A DNA stretch of 64,000 nt from Lysobacteraceae bacterium (GTDB taxonomy: Bacteria; Pseudomonadota; Gammaproteobacteria; Nevskiales; Nevskiaceae). A model generated the notes under the pieces. That model saw nothing but the letters and a program-made list of their open reading frames with translations. It did not search any database and was not told the origin of the DNA. The stretch is from NCBI GenBank assembly GCA_013823855.1, contig PNMW01000045.1:1-64000 (forward strand), written 5' to 3'. This document shows positions 1-9,132 of the stretch, piece by piece. The position numbers were made by a program, and so were the translations under genes. Each line of letters opens with the position of its first letter. Position 1 is the first letter of the stretch.

Positions 1-1251
1 AGCTTCGATGACATCAAGCACGAAGCGCACCAGCGCGACCTGGTGGTGCTGCACACCTCCACGCCCTCGTTCAATCAGGACGTGCGCACTGCCGAACTGC
101 TCAAGGCGGAAAACCCTGCGCTCAAGATCGGGATGATCGGCGCCAAGGTTGCGGTCGATGCCGAGGGCAGCCTCAAGGCCTCAGAAGCAATCGATTTCGT
201 GGCACGCAACGAGTTCGATTTCACCATCAAGGACATCGCCGACGGCCACAGCTGGGCGGGCATCGACGGCATCAGCTATCGCAACAGCGAGGGCGTGATC
301 GTCCACAACCAGGATCGTGCAATCGTGGCGGACATGGACCTGCTGCCCTTCGTGACGCCGGTCTATAAGCGCGATCTGGACATCCAGAAGTACTACGGCG
401 GCTACCTGCTCCACCCCTACATCAGCTTCTACACCGGGCGCGGATGCAAATCGCGCTGCACCTTCTGCCTGTGGCCACAGACCGTCGGCGGGCACAATTA
501 CCGCGTGCGCTCGATCGGTCATGTGATCGAGGAAGTGAAATATGTGATGCAGGCGTTTCCGCAGTCGAAGGAGATTTTCTTCGACGACGACACGCTGACC
601 GACAATCTGCCGCGCACCGAAGCGCTTGCGGTCGAGCTGGGCAAGCTCGGCGTGGTATGGTCGTGCAACGCCAAGGCCAATGTCCCCTACAACACGCTCA
701 AGATCATGAAGGACAATGGGCTGCGTCTACTGCTGGTCGGCTTCGAAAGCGGCAACCAGCAGATCCTGCACAATATCAAGAAGGGCATGCGGGTCGAGGT
801 CGCGGAAAAGTTCACGAAGGACTGCCACGAACTCGGCATCGCCATCCACGGCACCTTCATCCTCGGCCTGCCCGGGGAGACGCGCGACAGCATCGAGAAG
901 ACCATCGAATGGGCCAAAGCGATCAATCCGCACACCATCCAGGTGTCGCTGGCTGCGCCCTACCCCGGTACCACGCTGTACCGGCAGGCGGTCGACAACG
1001 GCTGGCTGGCCGAGAACGACACGGTGAACCTGGTCAATTCGCAGGGCGTGCAGCTGGCGGCGATCAGCTATCCGCACCTGTCGAAGGACGAGATCTTCGA
1101 CGCGATGGAAGTGTTCTACCGGCGCTTCTATTTCCGGCCGTCGAAGATCTGGGAGATCGTCCGCGAGATGCTGACCGACTGGGACATGCTCAAGCGGCGG
1201 CTCCGCGAAGGGGTCGAGTTCTTCCGCTTCCTGCGGGCCCGCACCGCTTGA
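1..1251 (+). CDS. hpnJ: HpnJ-like radical SAM enzyme of hopanoid side-chain synthesis (5' truncated)
   Basis: The frame is open from the first base, so the N-terminus lies outside the window; 416 residues remain of roughly 470 usual for the family. The start of the fragment looks like the end of a cobalamin-binding-type Rossmann domain. It is followed by a radical SAM core whose cluster motif C-x3-C-x2-C (GCKSRCTFC, codons at 445, 457 and 466) is intact. In Burkholderia HpnJ is needed to make bacteriohopanetetrol cyclitol ether from the glucosaminyl form. Placement directly before hpnK and hpnL supports this over other B12/radical SAM proteins. hpnI and hpnH are not visible and may lie to the left. 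The stop is 19 bases before the hpnK GTG start, so the genes are probably cotranscribed. Confidence 0.85.
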   Translation, partial: SFDDIKHEAHQRDLVVLHTSTPSFNQDVRTAELLKAENPALKIGMIGAKVAVDAEGSLKASEAIDFVARNEFDFTIKDIADGHSWAGIDGISYRNSEGVIVHNQDRAIVADMDLLPFVTPVYKRDLDIQKYYGGYLLHPYISFYTGRGCKSRCTFCLWPQTVGGHNYRVRSIGHVIEEVKYVMQAFPQSKEIFFDDDTLTDNLPRTEALAVELGKLGVVWSCNAKANVPYNTLKIMKDNGLRLLLVGFESGNQQILHNIKKGMRVEVAEKFTKDCHELGIAIHGTFILGLPGETRDSIEKTIEWAKAINPHTIQVSLAAPYPGTTLYRQAVDNGWLAENDTVNLVNSQGVQLAAISYPHLSKDEIFDAMEVFYRRFYFRPSKIWEIVREMLTDWDMLKRRLREGVEFFRFLRARTA

Positions 1252-1270
1252 TCGATCCGGCAGGTCCGGG

Positions 1271-2077
1271 GTGATCCGCCTGATCGTCAACGCCGACGAC
1301 TTCGGCCTCGACAGCGCGATCAACGACGCCGTCGAGCAGGCGCATGTCGATGGCGAATTGACCACCGCCAGCCTGATGGTCGGCGCACCGGCTGCGGCGC
1401 AGGCGATCGAGATCGCCAGGCGCCTGCCGACGCTCGGCGTCGGCCTGCATCTGGTGCTTGCCGACGGCCCTTCGGTATCGCCGCGCCGGCGGATTCCGGA
1501 TCTGGTCGATGCCGAAGGCCGCTTCGGCGACCGGATGGCCCGCGACGGCGTCCGCTTCTTCTTCCTGCCGTCGGTACGCCGCCAGCTGGCGATCGAGATC
1601 CGCGCGCAGTTCGAGGCCTTCGCGGCCACCGGCCTCCGGCTCGACCACGTCAACGCCCACAAGCATTTCCATCTGCACCCGACCGTGCTCGGCCTGGTGC
1701 TGGCGATCGGCCGCGACTTCGGCCTGAACGCGGTACGGCTGCCGTACGAGCCGGGCACCGCGCCGCTGCTGGCACCGTGGATCGCGCTGAGCCGGCAGCG
1801 GCTGCGCCGGGCCGGCATCACCCACAACGATGCGCTGTTCGGGCTGGCCTCGACCGGCACCACCGACGAGGCCGCGCTGCTGGCGGCGATCGACCGGCTG
1901 CCGCCCGGCCTGCACGAGATCTATCTGCACCCCGCGACGCGCCGCCGCCTGACCGCGACGATGGCCGACTACCGGCACGACGACGAACTGGCGGCGCTGC
2001 TGTCGCCACGCGTGCGTCAGGCGATCGCGGCGCGCGGCATCGTCACCGGTCGCTGGGCCGATTTCGTCGCGCCGTGA
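1271..2077 (+). CDS. hpnK: HpnK, hopanoid glycan deacetylase (YdjC family)
   Basis: 268 residues starting at GTG, 19 bases after hpnJ. YdjC/ChbG-type carbohydrate deacetylase fold: the metal-binding NADDFG motif sits at residues 7-12 and the histidine cluster HVNAHKHFHLHPT near residue 128. In the bacteriohopanepolyol pathway HpnK removes the acetyl group from N-acetylglucosaminyl bacteriohopanetetrol, giving the glucosaminyl form that HpnJ then uses. The stop TGA overlaps the GTG of hpnL (GTGA), suggesting translational coupling. Function is assigned from family and from neighbours; the sequence alone would also fit a generic YdjC deacetylase. Confidence 0.88.
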   Translation: MIRLIVNADDFGLDSAINDAVEQAHVDGELTTASLMVGAPAAAQAIEIARRLPTLGVGLHLVLADGPSVSPRRRIPDLVDAEGRFGDRMARDGVRFFFLPSVRRQLAIEIRAQFEAFAATGLRLDHVNAHKHFHLHPTVLGLVLAIGRDFGLNAVRLPYEPGTAPLLAPWIALSRQRLRRAGITHNDALFGLASTGTTDEAALLAAIDRLPPGLHEIYLHPATRRRLTATMADYRHDDELAALLSPRVRQAIAARGIVTGRWADFVAP

Positions 2078-3063
2078 TCAGCCGCTGGCTGCCGGCGCTG
2101 TTCGGCCTGCTGGGCCTGGGGCTGCTGATCGGCCTCATCGCCCATGGCGGCACTGCGGAAATCCTCGCGCTGCTGGCCACCGCCGGCTGGAGCCTGCTGT
2201 GGCTGGTGCCGTTTCACGCGCTGCCGATCGCGCTCGATGCCGAGGGCTGGCGGGTGCTGCTGCGCCATCGCGATGTCCGCGGCAGCGCGCAGCTGCCGTT
2301 CCTGTGGTGGATCGCCTCGGTGCGCGAAGCGGTGGGCCGGCTGCTGCCGGTCGGCGGCGTCGGTGGCGAGGTGGTCGGCATCCGGCTGACCCTGTGGCGG
2401 GTGCCGGACGGCGCGGCGGTGACTGCCAGCGTAGTGATGGAAACCCTGCTGACCATCGTCAACGTCTACCTGTTCATCGCCGCCGGGCTATGCCTGGTGA
2501 TCGCGCTCGACGGCGGCGATCTCGCAGCCTCGCTGCTTGGCGGGCTGGCCGCGACCCTGCCGGTGCCGCTGCTGCTCTACGCGCTGCTGCGCCATGGCGC
2601 GGTGTTCGCGCGGATCGAACGCGCACTGGTCGGCATGCTCGGCGAACAGAGCCGGGTCGCCGCGCTGTTCGGCGATGCCGCACGGCTGGATAGCGAACTG
2701 CTGGCGCTGTTCGCGCGCCGGCGCGACCTGCTGGTCAGCCTGCTCTGGCAGTTGGCCGGCATGGTCGCCGGCAGCTTCGAGGTCTGGCTGGCGCTGCGCC
2801 TGCTCGGCCAGCCGATCAGCCCGCTGGCGGCGATCGCGCTGGAAGCGCTGGGGCTGTCGATCCGCCACTTCGCGTTCTTCGTGCCGGCTGGGCTCGGCGT
2901 GCAGGAAGCCGGCTTCGTGCTGTTCGGCACGCTGCTCGGCGTGCCGCCGGACGCGGCGATCGCGCTGTCGCTGGCCAAGCGGGTGCGCGAACTGGGCTAC
3001 GGGATTCCGGCGCTGCTCAGCTGGCAGTGGGCGGAAACGCGGCGGGCGCTGCGCCGTTCCTGA
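2074..3063 (+). CDS. hpnL: HpnL, hopanoid-associated integral membrane protein
   Basis: 329 residues from a GTG start that overlaps the hpnK stop. The protein has about seven to eight hydrophobic segments and resembles the lysylphosphatidylglycerol-synthase transmembrane / UPF0104 family. Typical features are REAVGRLLPVGGVGGE near residue 86 and FVPAGLGVQEAGF near residue 271. HpnL is a recurrent hopanoid-cluster member whose biochemical role is not established; a transport or flipping function for extended hopanoids has been considered. It ends the rightward arm of the cluster and converges on hpnA across a 190-base gap holding an inverted repeat. Confidence 0.85.
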   Translation: MISRWLPALFGLLGLGLLIGLIAHGGTAEILALLATAGWSLLWLVPFHALPIALDAEGWRVLLRHRDVRGSAQLPFLWWIASVREAVGRLLPVGGVGGEVVGIRLTLWRVPDGAAVTASVVMETLLTIVNVYLFIAAGLCLVIALDGGDLAASLLGGLAATLPVPLLLYALLRHGAVFARIERALVGMLGEQSRVAALFGDAARLDSELLALFARRRDLLVSLLWQLAGMVAGSFEVWLALRLLGQPISPLAAIALEALGLSIRHFAFFVPAGLGVQEAGFVLFGTLLGVPPDAAIALSLAKRVRELGYGIPALLSWQWAETRRALRRS

Positions 3064-3070
3064 TGCACGC

Positions 3071-3206
3071 GGGCTCACGCAAAGGCGCGAAGACGCAGAG
3101 AAAGAAAGACTGAAAGAAGTGGAGAGGCAACGATGCATGCGCGCCGCTGCACGGCATCCCTGGTTTTGCCCTGCTTTGATTTTCCTTTGCGCCTTTGCGT
3201 GAGCCC
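3071..3206. repeat. Intergenic inverted-repeat element, copy A
   Basis: An exact 18-base inverted repeat, GGGCTCACGCAAAGGCGC at 3071-3088 and its complement at 3189-3206, encloses about 100 bases in the gap between the convergent genes hpnL and hpnA. The inner flanks are also purine-rich on one side and pyrimidine-rich on the other (GAAAGAAAGACTGAAAG against TTTCC). It shares its arm with the element at 55721-56006. No coding capacity is evident. It could act as a bidirectional terminator or be a small non-autonomous mobile repeat. Confidence 0.75.
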
Positions 3207-3253
3207 GCTGTTGGCGAGCCAGAAAAGCTTCGGCTGCGAAAGTAGGGCAGGCT

Positions 3254-4249
3254 TCAGAGATAGCCGTTGTCGCGAAACCAGGCCACCGCATCTTCCAGCG
3301 CCAGCCGCGCCGGGCGCGGCGCGTAGCCGAGTTCGCGCCGGGCCTTGGCGCAGGAGAAATACATCCGCTTCTTCGACATGCGGATCTCCTCGACGGTGGC
3401 GACCGGCGCCCGGCCGGTGAAGCGGGCGAGGAATTCCGCAGCATGCGCGACCGGCATCACTGCGGCGTGCGGCAACCGGATTTTCGGCGCGCGGCGGCCG
3501 GTGATGCCGGCAATCGTGGCGAGAATGTCCTTGAGGCTCATGTCGTCGCCGCCCAGCACGTAACGCTGGCCGATCACGCCCCGGGTGTAGGCCAGCCAGT
3601 GGCCTTCGGCGACATCGTCGACATGGGCGATGTTCAGGCCGGTGTCGACGAAGGCCGGCATGCGGCCGGAAGCGGCATCGCGAACCACGCGGCCGGTCGG
3701 TGTGGGCTTGACATCGCGCGGCCCGATCGGCGTCGACGGGTTGACGATCACCACCGGCGCGCCCCGGCCGGCCAGTTCGCGCACCGCTTCCTCGGCCAGG
3801 AATTTCGAGCGCTTGTAGTGGCCGATCATGTCGGCGACGGTCACCGGCGTGTTCTCGTCGCCCGGACGGCCGTCCTTCGGAATGCCGAGTACCGCGACAC
3901 TCGAGGTGTAGACGATCCGCTGCACGCCGGCCGCGTGGGCCGCCGCGACCAGCGCGCGCGAGCCATCGACATTGGCCCGGTACAGCTCGTCCGGATTCGG
4001 CGCCCACAGCCGGTAGTCGGCAGCGACGTGGAACACCGCATCACAACCTTTCACCGCCTTCTTCAGCGACGCCGGATCGGTCAGGTCGCCTTCGACGATC
4101 ATCGCGTCGAGCCCGGCCAGATTGCGGCGGTCGGAGTGCGGCCGGCTCAGCAGCCGCAGCTTGAAACCCTCCGCCAGCAGTCGGCGGGCGACGGCGGAGC
4201 CGACGAAGCCGGTGGCGCCGGTGACGAGGGCGGTGGTCTGCTGGGGCAT
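3254..4249 (-). CDS. hpnA: HpnA, hopanoid-associated NAD-dependent sugar epimerase/dehydratase
   Basis: 331 residues; ATG at 4249. Extended short-chain dehydrogenase with the N-terminal nucleotide-binding signature GATGFVG at residues 11-17 and the catalytic tyrosine/lysine pair in HYKRSK. It is the last gene of the leftward hopanoid operon, 8 bases after hpnG. HpnA proteins are found across hopanoid clusters and are thought to act on a hopanoid side chain or its sugar, but the substrate is not established. Confidence in family is high, in exact reaction low. Confidence 0.88.
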   Translation of the reverse strand: MPQQTTALVTGATGFVGSAVARRLLAEGFKLRLLSRPHSDRRNLAGLDAMIVEGDLTDPASLKKAVKGCDAVFHVAADYRLWAPNPDELYRANVDGSRALVAAAHAAGVQRIVYTSSVAVLGIPKDGRPGDENTPVTVADMIGHYKRSKFLAEEAVRELAGRGAPVVIVNPSTPIGPRDVKPTPTGRVVRDAASGRMPAFVDTGLNIAHVDDVAEGHWLAYTRGVIGQRYVLGGDDMSLKDILATIAGITGRRAPKIRLPHAAVMPVAHAAEFLARFTGRAPVATVEEIRMSKKRMYFSCAKARRELGYAPRPARLALEDAVAWFRDNGYL

Positions 4250-4257
4250 CGAAGGAT

Positions 4258-4977
4258 TCAGGATTCCAAGTGGAAGGCAAAGGCCGGCGCGGCGCGGGCC
4301 ACCGCCCTGAGGCCGGCCTGGGCGGCGTTGAACGAGCGCGCCAGCCCGGGCAGCTTGGCGATCTCCCAGGGCGCCTTCAGCAGGCCACCGATCATGCTGA
4401 CCGCCTTCGGTCGGCCGTAGGCATCGACACCGTCGACCACCGCATCCGGCAGGGTCGCTTCGGCGTCGTCGACAATCGCGCGCACCACCAGGAACGGCAG
4501 GCCGCGCGCCTTCGCGACATCGCCGACCGCCGAGCTTTCCTGATCGACCGCCACCGCCTGGCTCTGGGTGCGCGCCAGATACTTGATGCCGGCATTGAGC
4601 AGCGTGTAGCGGGTGGTCAGCAGGCGGCCGTCGACCAGGGTGATCTCGGCCTCGGCACAGCGCGCGGCAAGGCGCGCACGCCAGGCGGCATCCACGTCAA
4701 TGACATGGCTGTCCATATAGACGACTGTGCTGGGACAGACCACGTCACCCGATTCGAGCGCCGAATCGAGCGCGCCGGCGGTGCCGAAACTGAGCAGCGC
4801 CGAACAGCCCCCGTCAGCCAGCGCATGCGCCGCCATCGCGGCGGCGGCTTCGCCGATGCCGGAGACGAACACCACAAGGCCGGCGATCTCGTTGGCACCG
4901 GGCTGCGGATTACGGAGGCCGAGCGCCTTCGCTTCCGACAGCAGCGCCACGACGACGCCGACCCTGTCTTGCGTCAT
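4258..4977 (-). CDS. hpnG: HpnG, adenosylhopane nucleosidase/phosphorylase
   Basis: 239 residues; ATG at 4977. Purine-nucleoside-phosphorylase/MTA-nucleosidase-like fold: FVSGIGEAAAAMAA near residue 34, LSFGTAGAL near residue 60 and the active-site stretch AVDQESSAV near residue 142. HpnG cleaves adenine from adenosylhopane, yielding ribosylhopane on the way to bacteriohopanetetrol. The gene lies 16 bases after the cyclase gene and 8 before hpnA, so it is in the middle of a tight operon. The HpnH radical SAM enzyme that makes adenosylhopane is not in the window. Confidence 0.87.
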   Translation of the reverse strand: MTQDRVGVVVALLSEAKALGLRNPQPGANEIAGLVVFVSGIGEAAAAMAAHALADGGCSALLSFGTAGALDSALESGDVVCPSTVVYMDSHVIDVDAAWRARLAARCAEAEITLVDGRLLTTRYTLLNAGIKYLARTQSQAVAVDQESSAVGDVAKARGLPFLVVRAIVDDAEATLPDAVVDGVDAYGRPKAVSMIGGLLKAPWEIAKLPGLARSFNAAQAGLRAVARAAPAFAFHLES

Positions 4978-4993
4978 CGCGGCAGACGCCGGA

Positions 4994-7039
4994 TCAGGCC
5001 GAGGCGCGCCGCCCGCGCAACTGGCGATAACGCGCCAGCGCCCACAGCGGGAAGTAGGCGTCGTAGCCGTAGTACTTCATGTAGAACACCCGCGGGAAGC
5101 CGGGCGCGTTGTGGCCGGGGTCATGCCACAGGCCTTCGTGCCGGCCTTCGGAATGCTGGTGGGCGATCAGCCAGTCGATGCCGGCGGAGATCGCCGGATG
5201 ATCGACGCCATGCACCGCCATCAGCGCCAGCAGCGCCCAGGCGGTGCTGTTCGGCGTGGAGATCAGTTCACCCTTGCGCGGCATGGAGCCGCTGAGCTTC
5301 GGGTCCAGATAGGTGTCGTTGGTCTCGCCCCAGCCGCCGTCCGGATTCTGCTTCGATTCCAGATAGCGGATGGCCTTGGCGATATACGGCGCGCCCGGCT
5401 TTTCGCCGACCAGCGCCAGCCCGGCCAGTGCCGACCAGGTGCCGTAGATGTAGTTGGTGCCCCAGCGGCCCCACCACGAGCCATCCGGCTGCTGCGCCTT
5501 CTTCAGGTACTTGATCGCGCGGTTGATCGCCGGGCGATCCTGCGGCCGCTTGAGCACGCCGAGATAGGCCAGCACGCGGCCGGTGACGTCCTCGGTCGGC
5601 GGATCGAGCATCGCCTTGTGATCGGCGAACGGAATCTCGTTGATCCAGTAATGGGTGTTGTCGGCGTCGTAGGCGCCGAAGCCGCCGTTCTTCGACTGCA
5701 GGCCGAGCAGCCATTCGGCGGCGCGCGAAACCGCTTCATCGTTGTGGTTGCTGCCGTTCGGATCGCGGCCGACCAGATGCATGACGCCGGCGACCACCGC
5801 CGTGTCGTCGAGGTCCGGGTAGTACTGGTTCCAGTACTGGAACGCCCAGCCACCCGGGCGCAGCTTCTTGTCCGGTGCGGCCTCGATCCAGTCGCCGACG
5901 TGGTCGAGGATCTGCCGCGGCCGCAGCCAGTTCTCGGCGCGCTTCAGCGCTTCGCGGGTCCTGGCGCGGCTGGAGCCGTCCGGCGAATCGGCGTGCAGCA
6001 GCGCCATCATTGCCCAGCCGGTATCCCAGGTCGGCGACAGGCAGGGCTGCACGTAGGCGCTGCCGTCCGGCGTGAACTGGATCAGCTTCCGGATCGACTT
6101 CAGGCAGGTTGCGCGCAGCGGGTGTTCGGCCGGATAGCCAAGCAGCGCCAGCGCTTCATAGGCATTGACCATCGCCGGGAAGATGCCATTGATGCCGTCC
6201 TCGCCATTGAGGCGGGCGACGAACCAGTTCTCGGCCTTCTTCAGCGCCCTGGCGCGCAGCGGACGCGTCCAGTACGGGTCCAGCTTGCGGCCGAGCTTGT
6301 CGAGCAGCAGGAAGGCCTTGGCAAACAGCGTGTCGTCGCGGAACCACTCGGTTTCCTGCTCGGGCGGACGCACGAACAGTTCCGGAATGTGGATGGCGCG
6401 CGGGTTCTTCGCTGTCGCCTTCAGGCTGCACAGCACGAACAGCGGCACCATCACCGCGCGCGCCCAGGTCGCGACCTTGTAGATCTCGAACGGGAACCAG
6501 CGCGGGAACAGCACGATCTCGACCGGCACATACGGTGCCGCCGCCCACGGCACCTGCTCGAACATCGCCAGCAGGATGCGGGTGAAGACGTTCGCCTTCG
6601 CGGCACCGCCCAGCGCCAGGATCGCCTCGCGGGCGCGCACCATGTGCGGCGCGTTCTCGTCGTCGCCGGCGCACTTCAGCGCGTAGTAGCTCTTGACCGT
6701 GCACGACAGGTCGATCGCGCCCGGCTGGTCGAAATTGCGGTACTGCGGCCAGCCGCCGTGACCGCCATTCGGGCCATCGAGCACCTGCTGGGCACGGATG
6801 AAGGCGGCGATCCGGGCCTGCAGCGCGTCGTCGATCTCATCCATGAAATGCATCATCAGGATGTATTCGGCCGGGATCGTGCAGTCGGCCTCGAACTCGA
6901 AGCACCACTCGCCATCCGGCTTCTGCAGCTTCAGCAGCGCTTCGCGGGCGACGTCGATCGCCTGATGCAGACGGCTTTCGGCTTCGGCAGCCAGCGTGCG
7001 CGGGTCGCGTCGGAGACGGACGACAGTCGGAGCATTCAT
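4994..7039 (-). CDS. shc: Squalene-hopene cyclase
   Basis: 681 residues, the usual length. The acid catalytic motif DLDD (DXDD) is at residues 409-412. Several QW-type repeats are visible, for example QKPDGEW near 39, QSKNGGFG near 449, QQPDGSWWGRW near 523 and KQNPDGGWGE near 573. The enzyme cyclises squalene to hopene and hopanol at the cytoplasmic membrane. It lies 58 bases downstream of the squalene synthase gene and 16 upstream of hpnG, a complete squalene-to-hopanoid operon order. Start chosen at ATG 7039, which gives a normal N-terminus. Confidence 0.97.
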   Translation of the reverse strand: MNAPTVVRLRRDPRTLAAEAESRLHQAIDVAREALLKLQKPDGEWCFEFEADCTIPAEYILMMHFMDEIDDALQARIAAFIRAQQVLDGPNGGHGGWPQYRNFDQPGAIDLSCTVKSYYALKCAGDDENAPHMVRAREAILALGGAAKANVFTRILLAMFEQVPWAAAPYVPVEIVLFPRWFPFEIYKVATWARAVMVPLFVLCSLKATAKNPRAIHIPELFVRPPEQETEWFRDDTLFAKAFLLLDKLGRKLDPYWTRPLRARALKKAENWFVARLNGEDGINGIFPAMVNAYEALALLGYPAEHPLRATCLKSIRKLIQFTPDGSAYVQPCLSPTWDTGWAMMALLHADSPDGSSRARTREALKRAENWLRPRQILDHVGDWIEAAPDKKLRPGGWAFQYWNQYYPDLDDTAVVAGVMHLVGRDPNGSNHNDEAVSRAAEWLLGLQSKNGGFGAYDADNTHYWINEIPFADHKAMLDPPTEDVTGRVLAYLGVLKRPQDRPAINRAIKYLKKAQQPDGSWWGRWGTNYIYGTWSALAGLALVGEKPGAPYIAKAIRYLESKQNPDGGWGETNDTYLDPKLSGSMPRKGELISTPNSTAWALLALMAVHGVDHPAISAGIDWLIAHQHSEGRHEGLWHDPGHNAPGFPRVFYMKYYGYDAYFPLWALARYRQLRGRRASA

Positions 7040-7097
7040 CGTTCGATTAGGTCTTCGTTCAGCGGGAATTCGTGAGGCGCGCGGACCGTGCGGGGGA

Positions 7098-8171
7098 TCA
7101 GGCTTCGAGCGGCGCTTGGGCCGGCTGGACCGCGATCCGCGGCAGGCCGCCGGCGGCGCGCCTGAACAGGAAGCGCAGCCAGGTGTTGCTGCGGATGCCG
7201 ATCGAGGTCAGCGCCATCGTCCACATCACCGACCTGCGCGAGATCTTGACGTCGTTGGCCGTGCGGTAGTCCGGCGTGGCGACGATCTTGCGCAGGGTCA
7301 GCAGCGCCATGCCGATGTTCCATGCGCAGAACTTGCGGATGCCGGTGTCGTTCGGCGAGATCGCCAGGGTGAATTCCAGCGCGTAGCCGAGCTGCGCGTG
7401 GGTGACCGCCACCAGCTCGTGCAGCGCACGGGTCACCGCCGGCGCCGGCCGCGCCGGATCGAGCTGGCTCAGGTCGATGCCGTGCCGCGCGAATTCGCGC
7501 GCCGGCATCCAGCTGACGCCGCGGGCGCGGTCTTCCCAGATGTCCTTGAGGATGTTGGTCATCTGCAGGCCCTGGCCGAAGGCCACGGCGTAGCGGGCCA
7601 GATCGTCGCGGCGGCGCGCGGTTTCCGGGGCATAGGCGCAGAACAGGTCGCGCAGCATTTCCCCGACCACGCCGGCCACGTAGTAGCAGTAGCGGCCGAG
7701 GTCGTTCAGATCGCGCAGGCCCTGCGGCCCGGCCTGCATCGAGTAGCGGTGCATGCCGCGGCACATGATCCGCACGCAGCGCTCGATCGCGGCACGGGCG
7801 GCCGGGTCGAAGCTGCTGGTCATGGTCAGCACTAGCTGGGTGTTGCGAACCAGCTCGACCTCGGTCGCCAGCGTCGCCGACGACAGCTTCGACGCCAGTT
7901 CATCGACGAAGGCCGGCACCGAGCCGCGACCGCCGACCAGATCGGCGAAGGCCTCGGTCAGCCGGACCTTGTCTTCCGACGACAGCGCCGGCTCGTCCTC
8001 GATGGTGTCGGCGATCCGGCACAGCAGGTAGGCGTTCGACACCACGCCACCGAGCGGCTGCGGCAGCTGCGGGATGGTCAGCGCGAAGGTGCGCGACACG
8101 CCGGGCAGGATGTGCGCCTGGAACGCGGACGCGATCAGCAGCGCATCCGTGGTTGAGTGCTCAATCGTCAT
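7098..8171 (-). CDS. Squalene synthase (single-enzyme SQS type), phytoene/squalene synthase family
   Basis: 357 residues from ATG 8171; a TTG one codon earlier is also possible. Two aspartate-rich prenyl-diphosphate sites are present: DTIED at residues 55-59 and DIWED at 210-214, in the context QMTNILKDIWEDRARG. The arrangement SRTFAL near residue 26, YCYYVAGVVGEMLRDLF near 161 and the C-terminal extension past residue 270 look like eukaryote-type squalene synthase rather than the shorter (about 280 residue) HpnC or HpnD. It should condense two farnesyl diphosphates to squalene with NADPH. No hpnC or hpnE lies nearby, which fits a one-enzyme route. HpnD-type presqualene synthase remains the alternative. 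Confidence 0.8.
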   Translation of the reverse strand: MTIEHSTTDALLIASAFQAHILPGVSRTFALTIPQLPQPLGGVVSNAYLLCRIADTIEDEPALSSEDKVRLTEAFADLVGGRGSVPAFVDELASKLSSATLATEVELVRNTQLVLTMTSSFDPAARAAIERCVRIMCRGMHRYSMQAGPQGLRDLNDLGRYCYYVAGVVGEMLRDLFCAYAPETARRRDDLARYAVAFGQGLQMTNILKDIWEDRARGVSWMPAREFARHGIDLSQLDPARPAPAVTRALHELVAVTHAQLGYALEFTLAISPNDTGIRKFCAWNIGMALLTLRKIVATPDYRTANDVKISRRSVMWTMALTSIGIRSNTWLRFLFRRAAGGLPRIAVQPAQAPLEA

Positions 8172-8316
8172 CAAGAAATTCGAGGCGTTGGCCGGCAGGC
8201 GGTCTGGATCGCGCGCCGCGATGTCGGTTCCCAGCGCCGAATCGAGCGGTTCATGTGCAAGTCACAGCGAGCATTTCCCGCAAAACAGGCAAGCCCGCCG
8301 GTCTTTTCTGTGCGGC

Positions 8317-8322
8317 ATTCTA
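8317..8322 (-). promoter_or_regulatory. Possible -10 hexamer upstream of the hopanoid operon
   Basis: The minus strand reads TAGAAT in the 231-base gap before the squalene synthase gene, preceded by TTGC. No convincing -35 hexamer stands at 16-18 bases, so this is only a candidate. The gap has no credible open frame and would leave a leader of about 145 bases before the start codon. Confidence 0.3.
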
Positions 8323-8402
8323 GCAATGTTGCATCGCGGTGCGTCGAAGCCCCAGCCGGCCGCTGTCCCGCCTGGGTGACACCGGAACGCGAGTGTCGAC
8401 CG

Positions 8403-8948
<546 letters not shown>

Positions 8949-8991
8949 GGCATTCGAAAAGGAGGTGCTGGGACGGGCGTTGGTGATCGCG

Positions 8992-9132
8992 ATGCTTGTT
9001 CGGGCTCGGCGGTTCAGTTCACACTTCGCGCCCCTGAAAGCCTGGCCCGACCGACCGCGAGCGGAAGTTTGGCAGCTTCGTGCAGCGCCCGTCAGCCGCG
9101 CGGCGCGCCCCACCATCGAGTTCTGCTCTTGA
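8992..9132 (+). CDS. Possible small upstream open frame overlapping the ispA start
   Basis: A 46-codon frame (start ATG 8992; GTG 8983 and TTG 8980 are in the same frame) ends at TGA 9130-9132, overlapping the TTG start of ispA as TTGA. A strong ribosome-binding-like GGAGGTG stands at 8961-8967 on this strand, though rather far from any of the starts. The peptide resembles no family I know, and the usual upstream neighbour xseB is absent. It may be a chance frame in high-GC DNA. Confidence 0.2.
   Translation: MLVRARRFSSHFAPLKAWPDRPRAEVWQLRAAPVSRAARPTIEFCS

Noticed and set aside
4727..7075. A 782-codon frame opposite the squalene-hopene cyclase
   Set aside because: Same shadow effect; composition without any fold-like pattern while the other strand has a complete SHC.
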